Below are positions 35,559-43,888 of a stretch of DNA of 64,000 nucleotides, piece by piece (position 1 is the stretch's first letter; every line of letters starts with the position of its first letter). The position numbers were made by a program, and so were the translations under genes. The stretch spans positions 1 to 64,000 of the forward strand of contig JAEYNY010000199.1 of NCBI GenBank assembly GCA_023412275.1. Reading direction: 5' to 3'. This stretch comes from Bacillota bacterium. GTDB taxonomy: Bacteria; Bacillota; Clostridia; Acetivibrionales; DSM-1351. Below the pieces are notes generated by a model. That model saw only the letters and a list, made by a program, of their open reading frames with translations, had not been told where the DNA came from and ran no database searches.

Positions 35559-36863
35559 TTATTTGTTGCTTTCATGTGTTTCTGAAGTCAGAAAATATAC
35601 CGTATCCAACTGCACCTTATCTGCTACCTTAATAATATCATCTACCGTCACCCTGTTTATTTTTTCTATCAAGGTTTCCATAGTATCATGTGTACCGTTA
35701 ATCAACTGACTCAGATAAAAATCCACTACGTAAAGCTGACTGTCTTTAAGTGACATAATTCCGGTTTTTATAGACTTCAAGGTTGCTTCATATTCATATT
35801 CCGTTATGTTCCCCGAACGTATTTCATCCAACTGTTTCATAATTATTTCCTGAGCCGTATTTTTATTATTTATATCAATACCGCTTGCAATAACCATCAA
35901 ACCCTTAAACTTTTCCAACCCGGCATATACATAGTACGCAAGCCCTGCTTTCTCTCTGACGTTCTGAAAGAGCTTTGAATGCGTACCCTCTCCCAGTATG
36001 CCGTTAAAGACCATCAGTGCATAATAATCATTATCAGCAGGCTGTACATGTGTCCTGAATCCCATACAAAGTTTTGCCTGATTAACGTCCATTCTGTCTT
36101 CATATTCCTTTACGTCTTTAACGCATTTAAGTATAATACTGGAATTCAGTTTTTGAGGTGTACTTCTTTCCACAAGGGACAGCTTTTCCTTTACAAAAGC
36201 AACATCTTTTTCATCGATTTCTCCGGTGATAAAAATTTCTGCTGGAAGTGATGCTATTTTTTTCTTATAATGGTCATAAAGCTTGTCATTGGTTATTTCA
36301 TCTATTTGTTCTACAGTACCATATTCATACAAACCAAAGGGTTCATCCTTACACATTAGCTCGTAGCATCTTTCCATGCTGTACTGAACCTTGTCATTTG
36401 TTCTGCCTTCAACAATCATTTTTAGATTTTTCTTTTCCTGTTCAACGTACTGTTCATTAAACGAACCATCCTTCAGTTCAGGTCTGAAAATGATATTCAT
36501 TAGAAATTCGAATGCCTTTTCAAAGTTTCTTTGACTATCATTAGTATACTTATCTGAAATATATTCAAAATAAAAATGTATTATCTGTCTCTCGCCTTTT
36601 TTTACAATTCCACAGTAAAACACTGAGCCGTAAAGCTTTTCAAGGTATAAATTAATTTCTTTTATAGTAGGAAGCCCCTTACAGCCTCTTTTCAATACCG
36701 AAGGAAAAAGTGCATTTAATGCAACTGTATCCTTGTTCAAATTATCCTGAAAGAAAATATTAATTGTATTTGTTTTAAATCTATTTGAATTAATATTGTA
36801 AACCTCTATTCCGTTCTTCTCAAACAATTTGCATAGCTTTTCATCAACATGGGTACCGATCAT
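35559..36863 (-). CDS. M16-family peptidase homologue without zinc motif (YmfF-like)
   Basis: A 434-residue M16-fold protein. At the place where HxxEH should stand the sequence reads VLKRGCKGLPT, and no HxxEH occurs elsewhere, so it is probably not catalytic by itself. The C-terminal half keeps the R/Y substrate-holding region of M16 partners (GEGTHSKLFQNVREKAGLAYYV, about residue 295-317). It is the first gene of the run and precedes the catalytic partner by 27 bases; together they likely form a heterodimer, as in two-gene M16C systems. ATG behind AGGAGG. Confidence 0.87.
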   Translation of the reverse strand: MIGTHVDEKLCKLFEKNGIEVYNINSNRFKTNTINIFFQDNLNKDTVALNALFPSVLKRGCKGLPTIKEINLYLEKLYGSVFYCGIVKKGERQIIHFYFEYISDKYTNDSQRNFEKAFEFLMNIIFRPELKDGSFNEQYVEQEKKNLKMIVEGRTNDKVQYSMERCYELMCKDEPFGLYEYGTVEQIDEITNDKLYDHYKKKIASLPAEIFITGEIDEKDVAFVKEKLSLVERSTPQKLNSSIILKCVKDVKEYEDRMDVNQAKLCMGFRTHVQPADNDYYALMVFNGILGEGTHSKLFQNVREKAGLAYYVYAGLEKFKGLMVIASGIDINNKNTAQEIIMKQLDEIRSGNITEYEYEATLKSIKTGIMSLKDSQLYVVDFYLSQLINGTHDTMETLIEKINRVTVDDIIKVADKVQLDTVYFLTSETHESNK

Positions 36864-37034
36864 AAATACCTCCTTTAATTACAAATTATAGAATTTTTAC
36901 TTATCATTATATAGTATAATAAATTTTTTCGTATATATTCAAGTTAGTCAAGGTTATTGAGTAATTAAATATGTTATAAATGCAAATAATAGATTTGATT
37001 AAATAAAGTTTCTATGTAAAAGGGAGGGTTATAA

Positions 37035-37211
37035 TTGAACGGACGAAACAGAAAATACGCAAGAACAACAAAAAAATGCCAACAGTCACCTGATACATCT
37101 GAGGAAACAGAATTTTCACTTTCTACAACAATGGCTTTAGGAATTGTCGGAGGAGCTTTTCTAATCGGAATGGTATCAGGAACACTTGTCTCAATGTGCA
37201 AAAGGGTCTAA
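37035..37211 (+). CDS. Small single-pass membrane protein, 58 residues, function unknown
   Basis: Not recognised as any family. A TTG start is preceded by GGGAGG at 7 bases, and the frame stays open for 58 codons to TAA. The product has a basic N-terminus (NGRNRKYARTTKK), an acidic/polar middle and one hydrophobic, Gly-rich helix from about residue 33 to 53 (ALGIVGGAFLIGMVSGTL), with cysteines at 15 and 55. It stands alone on the plus strand between two minus-strand operons and is followed by a long hairpin. The strong ribosome site and membrane-helix composition argue for a real gene. Confidence 0.6.
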   Translation: MNGRNRKYARTTKKCQQSPDTSEETEFSLSTTMALGIVGGAFLIGMVSGTLVSMCKRV

Positions 37212-37231
37212 AACAAGAGTATAAAATTTTT

Positions 37232-37264
37232 AAGCGGCCAAGCTTTTTAAAAGGCTGGCCGCTT
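37232..37264. terminator. Long hairpin between the small membrane gene and the ABC permease gene
   Basis: AAGCGGCCA (37232-37240) pairs with TGGCCGCTT (37256-37264), and the inner bases continue the stem with AGC/GCT and T/A pairs to about 17 bp. T runs are weak on both strands. Its position, 20 bases after the small plus-strand gene and 15 before the end of the converging permease gene, suggests a shared terminator. Confidence 0.65.
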
Positions 37265-37278
37265 AAAGAAAGTTCTAA

Positions 37279-38496
37279 TTATTCGTACCTCAGTGATTCT
37301 ATCGGATCAAGGTCTGCTGCCCGTTTTGCAGGATAAACTCCAAACAACAGTCCTAAAGCAATAGATCCTAAAAATGCAAGTACAATTACCTGTATATTCA
37401 GAACCGGTGGAATTTTTACAAGGGATGAAATTATAAATCCACCCAAAATGCCTAAAATAATACCAATTACACCGCTTATTCCCGTAAGTATAATTGACTC
37501 GGTTATAAACTGTATTACTATATCTCGTTTTCTGGCACCCAAAGCCTTTCTTACACCTATCTCTCTTATACGCTCTGTAACAGAAACCAGAAGTATATTT
37601 ACTATTCCTATACCTCCTACAATCAATGTTATTACAGCTATAACCAGAAGTACTGAGGATATAACATTAAGTACGGTGTTCAAGCCGTCCTGAAAATCAG
37701 AATAGAATTGTATAGTATATTTATCCTTGTTTCCATGCTTATTTTCTAGGGTTTTAATTATATCATCAGCTATATTTTTCAGAGCAGTCTTATCCTTTTC
37801 GTCTACCGAAATGTAAATGTAGTTAAACTGATCTGAATTAGGATAATATGATTGAAGGGTAGTCATAGGTATTGTAAGACTTACCGGTCTGTTTTCATTA
37901 TCAATCATCCCTCCGAAGGGAGTCTCTTCAGTTTTAGTCACTCCTACTACCCTAAGTCTTAAAGTACTTCCTGAGCCAAGTGTAACCTTTAGTTTTTGAC
38001 CAATGGGATTTTCCTTTCCGAAATTGGCTTTTGCAAATTCTTCATCGATTACAACTACATTTGATCTTGTAGAGTTATCAATCTCATTTATCATTCTACC
38101 CTGAGCCATGTCAACAGGTACAATGTCCTTATACTGAGATGATATACCATTTATACTTGCATTTCTTGTTTTGTTATCAAGTCGGATGGTTCCTGATCTG
38201 CTAATGTTGGTTCCGATATTTTTTATCTCTTTAACGCCTTTACTTATAGCCTTTAAATCCTCACTAGCCAACATATCATTTGTACTCAAGCTGTCTGTCT
38301 TATAAGATACGATTAGTATGTTTGCTCCGATTTTTGCAAATTCGCTGTCCACATAGCTTTGCGTCGCATTTCCGATTGCTACGATAGTTATAACCGAAAA
38401 CACACCCATAATTATACCGATCATTGTCAGGACGGAACGGAGCTTGTTTGCTCTAAGACTCGATAAAGCCTGTTTAAAGCTCTCAATTATATTCAT
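37279..38496 (-). CDS. ABC transporter permease, MacB/FtsX type
   Basis: A permease of 405 residues with the MacB layout: one transmembrane helix near residues 20-42 (LRSVLTMIGIIMGVFSVITIVAIGN), a large extracytoplasmic domain to about 275, and three C-terminal helices with the FtsX signature around VSVTERIREIGVRKALGARKRDI. The ATG at 38496 has GGAGG upstream; the longer reading would start inside that ribosome site. It is the last gene of a four-gene unit with ATPase, Yip1-family protein and HlyD-like adaptor. MacB systems move peptides or macrolides by a mechanotransmission mechanism; the substrate here is unknown. Confidence 0.92.
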   Translation of the reverse strand: MNIIESFKQALSSLRANKLRSVLTMIGIIMGVFSVITIVAIGNATQSYVDSEFAKIGANILIVSYKTDSLSTNDMLASEDLKAISKGVKEIKNIGTNISRSGTIRLDNKTRNASINGISSQYKDIVPVDMAQGRMINEIDNSTRSNVVVIDEEFAKANFGKENPIGQKLKVTLGSGSTLRLRVVGVTKTEETPFGGMIDNENRPVSLTIPMTTLQSYYPNSDQFNYIYISVDEKDKTALKNIADDIIKTLENKHGNKDKYTIQFYSDFQDGLNTVLNVISSVLLVIAVITLIVGGIGIVNILLVSVTERIREIGVRKALGARKRDIVIQFITESIILTGISGVIGIILGILGGFIISSLVKIPPVLNIQVIVLAFLGSIALGLLFGVYPAKRAADLDPIESLRYE

Positions 38497-38523
38497 TTTC
38501 TGTTTATCCTCCAATCCCGTTTA

Positions 38524-39861
38524 CTAATCTTTAATTTTAACACGGGCTCCGTCCTTATAGGCAGGGTTTGGATTCATAACAATTAAGTCGCCTTCCTTTA
38601 ATCCTCCACCTACCAATTCAGCTTTCATATCAGAAGTTGTGCCAAGCTCAATCTTCTTTTTCTTCATAGTCTTTTTGTCAGGGCTTATTACAAATACATA
38701 CTTGCTATCATCCTTATCCTGACCCAACATATCCAAATCTACAGTAAGGACATTTGAAATATCCACAGTTTTGATATCACAGCTGACAGTAATACCGGGC
38801 TTCATTGAAGGCGTAATATTATCAATACTTATGACTACAGGAATAACCGTTTCGGAAGAACCGGTGTTAGTGGTATTTGCTTTTGCCATAGGCGCTACAC
38901 TTTTAACCTTACCTGTAACTTTTTCTGCTTCAGGAATAGAATCACCGCTTATCTCCACGGCTTGTCCCGGCTTCAAAAGTTTTGCATTAAACTCATTAAT
39001 ATTAAGCTTAACTTCTAGCTTCTCAGGATTAATAACCACAAATACAGGCTGACCTGACATTGTGTACGAGCCCTCTGCAACATTCACCTGAGATACAATT
39101 CCGTCCATTGTACTGTACATTGAAGCCTTATATTTCTTAATCTTATTTTCAAGGTCCTTAATTGAAACTTCTGTCGTTTGTATTGCAATCTGTTGTGACT
39201 CAATATCTATTTGTTGTGCTGCTTTTGATTTACTGTTTGTTTTACTGGCCTCGTTTTGGGCATCTTTCTTAGCCTGAAGTGTTAATTTTGCAACACTTAG
39301 CATATCCTCGGCATCCTTTAATGTATTTTCAGCACTATCAAGTTCAACCTTTGATATAGCCTCTGCATCATATAAAGCCTTTTTCTCGTTGCGGTTTTTT
39401 AGTGCCTGTTCATATGCCCTCTGTTTAGAAGCAACATCATTTTCAGCTGCTTTTATTTCATTTTGATTGTTTACCGTACTGATTGTTGTATCAGCTGTCA
39501 TAGCCTTTCTTAATAGCAATTCCTGACTTTTCTTCTGAAGCTTTTGTGTTTCAAGTTGGGTATTCAGATCATCCAAATCTATATCTGCAAGCTTTTGTCC
39601 CTTTTTAACGGTATCATTCTGCTTTACATATAATTTGGTTACTTTCACCGGGTTATCAATGTACACCTCAGATTTTTCTATTTCAGAAACTGTACCATTC
39701 GCAGAAATAAATGAACTTACATCACCTTTTTTTATTTCACCTGTCTGTACTGTAAAAACAGCCCCCGAACCTACTGAACCGGCATTTTTCACTATACCGA
39801 CAGTAATCAGAGCCACTATAACAACCGCCAGACTCACCCCAATAATTATCTTCTTTTTCAT
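38524..39861 (-). CDS. HlyD/MacA-type membrane fusion (adaptor) protein
   Basis: A 445-residue adaptor. An N-terminal anchor helix (about residues 4-25) is followed by a lipoyl-like half-motif (VTKLYVKQNDTVKKGQKLADID, near 75-95) and a long coiled-coil hairpin (about 100-240, rich in Lys, Glu and Gln). The second lipoyl half comes next (DGIVSQVNVAEG, near 258-270), then beta-barrel and membrane-proximal domains. In Gram-positive bacteria such adaptors work with MacB-type permeases outside the membrane without an outer-membrane channel. It lies between the Yip1-family gene and the permease gene, 27 bases from the latter's start. Confidence 0.92.
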   Translation of the reverse strand: MKKKIIIGVSLAVVIVALITVGIVKNAGSVGSGAVFTVQTGEIKKGDVSSFISANGTVSEIEKSEVYIDNPVKVTKLYVKQNDTVKKGQKLADIDLDDLNTQLETQKLQKKSQELLLRKAMTADTTISTVNNQNEIKAAENDVASKQRAYEQALKNRNEKKALYDAEAISKVELDSAENTLKDAEDMLSVAKLTLQAKKDAQNEASKTNSKSKAAQQIDIESQQIAIQTTEVSIKDLENKIKKYKASMYSTMDGIVSQVNVAEGSYTMSGQPVFVVINPEKLEVKLNINEFNAKLLKPGQAVEISGDSIPEAEKVTGKVKSVAPMAKANTTNTGSSETVIPVVISIDNITPSMKPGITVSCDIKTVDISNVLTVDLDMLGQDKDDSKYVFVISPDKKTMKKKKIELGTTSDMKAELVGGGLKEGDLIVMNPNPAYKDGARVKIKD

Positions 39862-39889
39862 TTTAACCTCCGTGTCCCCAAGGAAAATT

Positions 39890-40630
39890 CTACATTAATC
39901 CTGCCATCCTAAATTCAGTTATCCCAGCATACAGTACTTGAATAATAAAAATGGCCGCTACAATTAAATACGCCTTCTTTTTGGGCATCTTACTAACTGC
40001 TGCAACACCTATAGCTATTACTACATATTGCCATATACTGAATACATCCAAGAATTTAGCCATACCATAAAAGAAGTTTCCATCCATTTTAGGCATCAGA
40101 ACAGCCAAGCTGGTATAGCTCAATAGGTCGTATACACCTGTAACATTTGATTTAATTACATGTACTACGGTTGAAAGTACTGTAATTACACCTGCATACC
40201 CTGTTATTGATAGTATCTGTTTATAGCTTCCTTGTCCCTTGAATATTTTAATGACTCCCCATAAAATCAAGGCACCCAGAACCCAGGCTATAACAACTCC
40301 TATAGCCCCTCCAACCGGCCCCGTAATCATTGCAAGATTTACAGTTTTGTTTAACTGTTCCGATGTCATTTCAAGATTCTTTTGGGAAGCTAATTCTACT
40401 GTGCCATTTCTAATAAACTCTTTATACATTGGAATCGTAGCCAACATAGCTGCCAGTTGAACAATTGGCAGAAAAATAAAAGGAAAAGCTATCCTGGGTC
40501 TTTCTGCAAGATTATCCATGACATTTCCAGGCCAGAAAAATATTCCTGCAACTCTTCTTAATAAGTTCATCTGACTACTTTGTGAGAGATTATCAGCTCG
40601 ATTAACAGATACTTGCACATTTTCTTCCAT
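39890..40630 (-). CDS. Yip1-family integral membrane protein
   Basis: A protein of 246 residues with a polar N-terminus of about 35 residues and then about five hydrophobic helices. The stretch ARGIFFWPGNVMDNLAERPRIAFPFIF-like opening (about residues 28-55) and the KGQGSYKQILSITGYA segment near 132 are typical of bacterial Yip1-domain proteins. Three ATG codons stand in a row after GGAGGT; the third, at 40630, has the best spacing. It lies inside the ABC export operon, between ATPase and adaptor, so it probably assists that system, but no mechanism is established. Its role could be assembly, membrane sensing or substrate presentation. Confidence 0.8.
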   Translation of the reverse strand: MEENVQVSVNRADNLSQSSQMNLLRRVAGIFFWPGNVMDNLAERPRIAFPFIFLPIVQLAAMLATIPMYKEFIRNGTVELASQKNLEMTSEQLNKTVNLAMITGPVGGAIGVVIAWVLGALILWGVIKIFKGQGSYKQILSITGYAGVITVLSTVVHVIKSNVTGVYDLLSYTSLAVLMPKMDGNFFYGMAKFLDVFSIWQYVVIAIGVAAVSKMPKKKAYLIVAAIFIIQVLYAGITEFRMAGLM

Positions 40631-40690
40631 CATCATACCTCCATGGCCACTTACTGTGGCAAAAATTTTATATCTATAAGAAATCAGTTT

Positions 40691-41419
40691 CTAGGCTTCT
40701 TCCTTGTATTGACTTAATACAATTCTTGCGTCAAGTGGGTTTTGGACTATTTCATCACTTCTTAGCATGCCGTCTTTAAATCGTAATACTCTTTTGGTAT
40801 GCTCTGCAATGTCCGGCTCGTGAGTTACAAGTACAATAGTAACTCCTTCACGGTTCAAGTCCTGAAATACTGTCATTATTTCTTCCCCTGCCGTACTGTC
40901 AAGGTTTCCTGTTGGTTCATCGGCAAGTATAATGGCGGGAGAATTAACAAGGGATCTTGCTATAGCAACCCTCTGCTTCTGTCCTCCGGACATTTCATTT
41001 GGCTTGTGATGCACTCTTTGTTCAAGGCCAACTCTCTCCAATGCCAGCATAGCTCTTTTACGCCTCTCCTTAGCACTAACCCCGGCATATATCATTGGAA
41101 GTTCAACGTTTTGCAATGCAGTAATCCTTGGAAGTAGATTGAATGATTGAAAAACAAAACCTATTTTACGGTTTCTTACCTTTGCCAATTCAATTTCATT
41201 CAGAGTAGAAATATTGACTCCATCTAGCCAATATTCCCCTGCTGTGGATTTGTCAAGACAGCCTATTATGTTCATTAATGTTGACTTTCCTGAACCCGAA
41301 GGCCCCATTATTGCTACAAATTCTTCCTTGTCTATATTTACATTGACATTCCTTAGCGCCTCAACCTCTATCTGCCCATTTTTATAGACCTTGCCTAAAT
41401 CGTTTATGGATATTATCAA
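40691..41419 (-). CDS. ABC transporter ATP-binding protein, MacB/LolD type
   Basis: A 242-residue ATPase with the Walker A motif GPSGSGKST at residues 39-47, the Q-loop FQSFNLLPRITA near 88, the signature MSGGQKQRVAIARS near 140 and Walker B IILADEPTGNLD near 160. This belongs to the LolD/MacB/FtsE family that pairs with FtsX-type permeases, and the permease lies two genes downstream. The start is TTG with GGGGGCG 6 bases upstream. It begins 25 bases after hypE ends, with no terminator seen between, so read-through from the hyp genes is possible. Confidence 0.93.
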   Translation of the reverse strand: MIISINDLGKVYKNGQIEVEALRNVNVNIDKEEFVAIMGPSGSGKSTLMNIIGCLDKSTAGEYWLDGVNISTLNEIELAKVRNRKIGFVFQSFNLLPRITALQNVELPMIYAGVSAKERRKRAMLALERVGLEQRVHHKPNEMSGGQKQRVAIARSLVNSPAIILADEPTGNLDSTAGEEIMTVFQDLNREGVTIVLVTHEPDIAEHTKRVLRFKDGMLRSDEIVQNPLDARIVLSQYKEEA

Positions 41420-41443
41420 GTTTTTCGCCCCCTCAAAACAATA

Positions 41444-42457
41444 TTAGCATATACGTGGGAGCTGATCCCCTGCAAGAACACTGATAATTCTGCTTCCGCC
41501 ACTGAGTGCCTTTAGCAGAACCTTGGGTTGTCCCTCTTCAGTCACCTCTCCTATTATCCTTGCATCTTTTCCGTATTTGTTCTTATGAAGTGCTTCTAAT
41601 ACTTTATCCGCCTTATCTTCACCAACAAAACAGAGCATTTTTCCCTCATTAGCCATATATAAAGGATCCATACCCAGAAGCTCGCAAACTCCCTGAACCT
41701 CACGTTTAACAGGCAAGCTGTCTTCCCTTATCATAATGGAAACATTACTCTGAACAGCTATCTCATTCAGAGTTGTGGCAACTCCTCCCCTTGTAGGATC
41801 TCTTAAAACATGAACGTCCGGGACAACCGATAAAATATCCTGAACCATACCCGACAAAGGAGCACAATCACTCTTAATATCAGCATTAAAGCCTATGCTC
41901 TCCCTTTCGAGAAAAATACTGCTTCCATGGTCGCCTATAGTACCTGATATTATGATTTTGTCTCCAACTTTTGCATTTCTGCCGGAAATGTTTAATCCAT
42001 CAGGGATTATCCCTATACCTGAAGTATTTATGAATATTTTGTCAGCTGCCCCCTTTTGAACTACCTTTGTGTCACCTGTAACTATTTTAACACCACATTC
42101 ACGGGCAGTTGCGCTCATAGTTTCAACTATTCTTTCCAGTTCATCCATACTAAAACCCTCTTCTATAATAAAGCCACAGCTTAAATAAAGAGGTTTGGCT
42201 CCGCTTGTTGCCAGATCGTTTACCGTACCGCATACTGCCAGTTTGCCTATGTTGCCTCCATTGAAAAATATTGGAGTAACAACAAAACTGTCAGTAGTAA
42301 ATACCAAATTCCTTGCATCACCTATGTCCAGTCTTGCACAGTCATCTCCCTGTGACAGTATATCGTTACTAAAGTGCTTCTTAAATATCTGCTCTATCAG
42401 CTTTGAAGTAGCTATCCCACCGCTACCGTGAGCTATGGTTATCATATTTTTTTCCAT
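41444..42457 (-). CDS. hypE: Hydrogenase maturation protein HypE (carbamoyl dehydratase)
   Basis: A HypE of 337 residues. The N-terminal ATP-binding region begins ITIAHGSGGIATSKLIEQIF, and the protein ends in PRIC; that C-terminal cysteine receives the carbamoyl group from HypF, and dehydration turns it into thiocyanate, the source of the CN ligands of the [NiFe] centre. The ATG at 42457 is chosen because GGAGG lies 5 bases upstream and it starts one base after the hypD stop codon; a longer reading would overlap hypD. Cytoplasmic, acting with HypC, HypD and HypF encoded here. Confidence 0.95.
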   Translation of the reverse strand: MEKNMITIAHGSGGIATSKLIEQIFKKHFSNDILSQGDDCARLDIGDARNLVFTTDSFVVTPIFFNGGNIGKLAVCGTVNDLATSGAKPLYLSCGFIIEEGFSMDELERIVETMSATARECGVKIVTGDTKVVQKGAADKIFINTSGIGIIPDGLNISGRNAKVGDKIIISGTIGDHGSSIFLERESIGFNADIKSDCAPLSGMVQDILSVVPDVHVLRDPTRGGVATTLNEIAVQSNVSIMIREDSLPVKREVQGVCELLGMDPLYMANEGKMLCFVGEDKADKVLEALHKNKYGKDARIIGEVTEEGQPKVLLKALSGGSRIISVLAGDQLPRIC

Positions 42458-42458
42458 T

Positions 42459-43544
42459 TTATCCTCCGTATTTGTAGTAGGCGGCACAGGTTCCCTCTGA
42501 AGAAACCATACACGAACCTACCGGGTTTTCTGGAGTACATCTTTGTTTAAAAAGCTTGCAGTCTCCAGGACGTTTTTTCCCTTTAAGAACCTCCCCGCAC
42601 AAACATCCTTTTGGCTCAGGTGTATCCTTTTGTTTAATATCAAACTTTTTTGCGGTATCGAACATTTCATATTCTTTTACAATACCAAGACCTGATTTGG
42701 GAATCATTCCTATTCCACGCCAAACTGAGTCCACAGGTTCAAAAACTTCGTACATTTTTTGCTGCGCCTTAATATTTCCTTCCTTTGATACTATTCTTGA
42801 ATACATATTTTCTAGAACTATTTTCCCATTTGTAATATTATCTATCAGAACTTTAATGGAATATAGAATATCCAAAGGTTCAAAACCTGCTACGACACCA
42901 GCCTTTTCCATATTATACGCAACATAGGTAAAAATGTCTGTACCTATTATTGCAGAAACATGTCCCGGATACAAAAATCCATCAATCAGCAGTTCTTTGT
43001 CTCCTGCCAGGGTTTTTATTGCTTCAGGCATAGTTTTGTTTGCAGTTAAAACTGAATAATTCTTAATGCCCTCACTTTTTGCCTTTGATACTGAAAGAGC
43101 TATAACAGGCGTTGTTGTTTCAAAACCAACTGATAAAAAAACAACCTCCTTATCTGGATTCTCTCTCGCCAATTCCACTGCATTAAGCGGAGAATATACC
43201 ATTTGGATGTTGCTGCCTTGGGCCTTTTTGTGAATCAGTGTACTGTTATTCCCCGGGATTCTCATCATATCCCCGAAAGTTGTAATAATAACATTTTTGT
43301 TATCTGCAAGTTCTGTCGCACTGTCAATATATGATGTAGGTGTTACGCAAACAGGACATCCCGGCCCTGAAATCAGTTCTATCTGAGGGGGGAGAAGGGA
43401 ACGGAGTCCATATCTTGAAATAGCCATCGTATGAGTTCCGCACACTTCCATTATCTTTAGTCTGCGTCCAGAGTAACCTTGAAGACTTTGCACAATTTTG
43501 CCTATAACTTCGCTGTCCCTGAATTCATCTATATAGTTTCTCAT
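42459..43544 (-). CDS. hypD: Hydrogenase maturation protein HypD
   Basis: A 361-residue iron-sulfur protein. Family motifs are MEVCGTHTMAISRYGLRSLLP near residue 31, GPGCPVCVTP near 60, VFLSVGFETTTP near 135, and four C-terminal cysteines around CLCGEVLKGKKRPGDCKLFKQRCTP that bind the [4Fe-4S] cluster. With HypC it carries the Fe(CN)2CO unit during assembly of the [NiFe] active site. The ATG overlaps the hypC stop codon by four bases, giving translational coupling. Confidence 0.96.
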   Translation of the reverse strand: MRNYIDEFRDSEVIGKIVQSLQGYSGRRLKIMEVCGTHTMAISRYGLRSLLPPQIELISGPGCPVCVTPTSYIDSATELADNKNVIITTFGDMMRIPGNNSTLIHKKAQGSNIQMVYSPLNAVELARENPDKEVVFLSVGFETTTPVIALSVSKAKSEGIKNYSVLTANKTMPEAIKTLAGDKELLIDGFLYPGHVSAIIGTDIFTYVAYNMEKAGVVAGFEPLDILYSIKVLIDNITNGKIVLENMYSRIVSKEGNIKAQQKMYEVFEPVDSVWRGIGMIPKSGLGIVKEYEMFDTAKKFDIKQKDTPEPKGCLCGEVLKGKKRPGDCKLFKQRCTPENPVGSCMVSSEGTCAAYYKYGG

Positions 43545-43765
43545 TTAATGCCTAGCTCCTTTATTTCGTTGAAAATGTCTATGGTTCTAAGAGCCTCTTC
43601 TTCATCAAGAACCTGTATTGCACATCCTGCATGAACAAGAACATAGTCACCCACCTGTACATTGTCCAAAAGCTCTATAGAAACCTTGTTTGTTACTCCC
43701 ATCATTTCAACATTACCACTGTTTCCATCAATACTTACAACCTTTGCAGGTAATCCCAAACACAT
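43541..43765 (-). CDS. hypC: Hydrogenase maturation chaperone HypC
   Basis: A 74-residue HypC/HybG-type chaperone beginning MCLGLPAKVVSID. The N-terminal Met-Cys, where Cys2 binds iron, is the family hallmark. It holds the Fe(CN)2CO unit with HypD and delivers it to the hydrogenase large subunit. ATG behind GGAGG. It is the first gene of hypC-hypD-hypE, separated from hypF by a 123-base gap carrying a good promoter. Confidence 0.95.
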   Translation of the reverse strand: MCLGLPAKVVSIDGNSGNVEMMGVTNKVSIELLDNVQVGDYVLVHAGCAIQVLDEEEALRTIDIFNEIKELGIK

Positions 43766-43839
43766 ATTTTAATCCTCCTGTTGTCATATTTATTAACTAT
43801 ATTATATAAATTAGAATTTATCCATTATACACATTAATG

Positions 43840-43868
43840 AGTATATACCCTGCTGAGTTTCATTTCAA
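43840..43868 (-). promoter_or_regulatory. Probable sigma-A promoter of hypCDE
   Basis: On the minus strand TTGAAA (43863-43868), 17 bases, TATACT (43840-43845), starting 20 bases after the hypF stop codon. Both boxes match 5 of 6 consensus bases, so hypCDE can be expressed independently of hypF. Confidence 0.62.
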
Positions 43869-43888
43869 TCTTCAAGAGTTGGAAAGTC

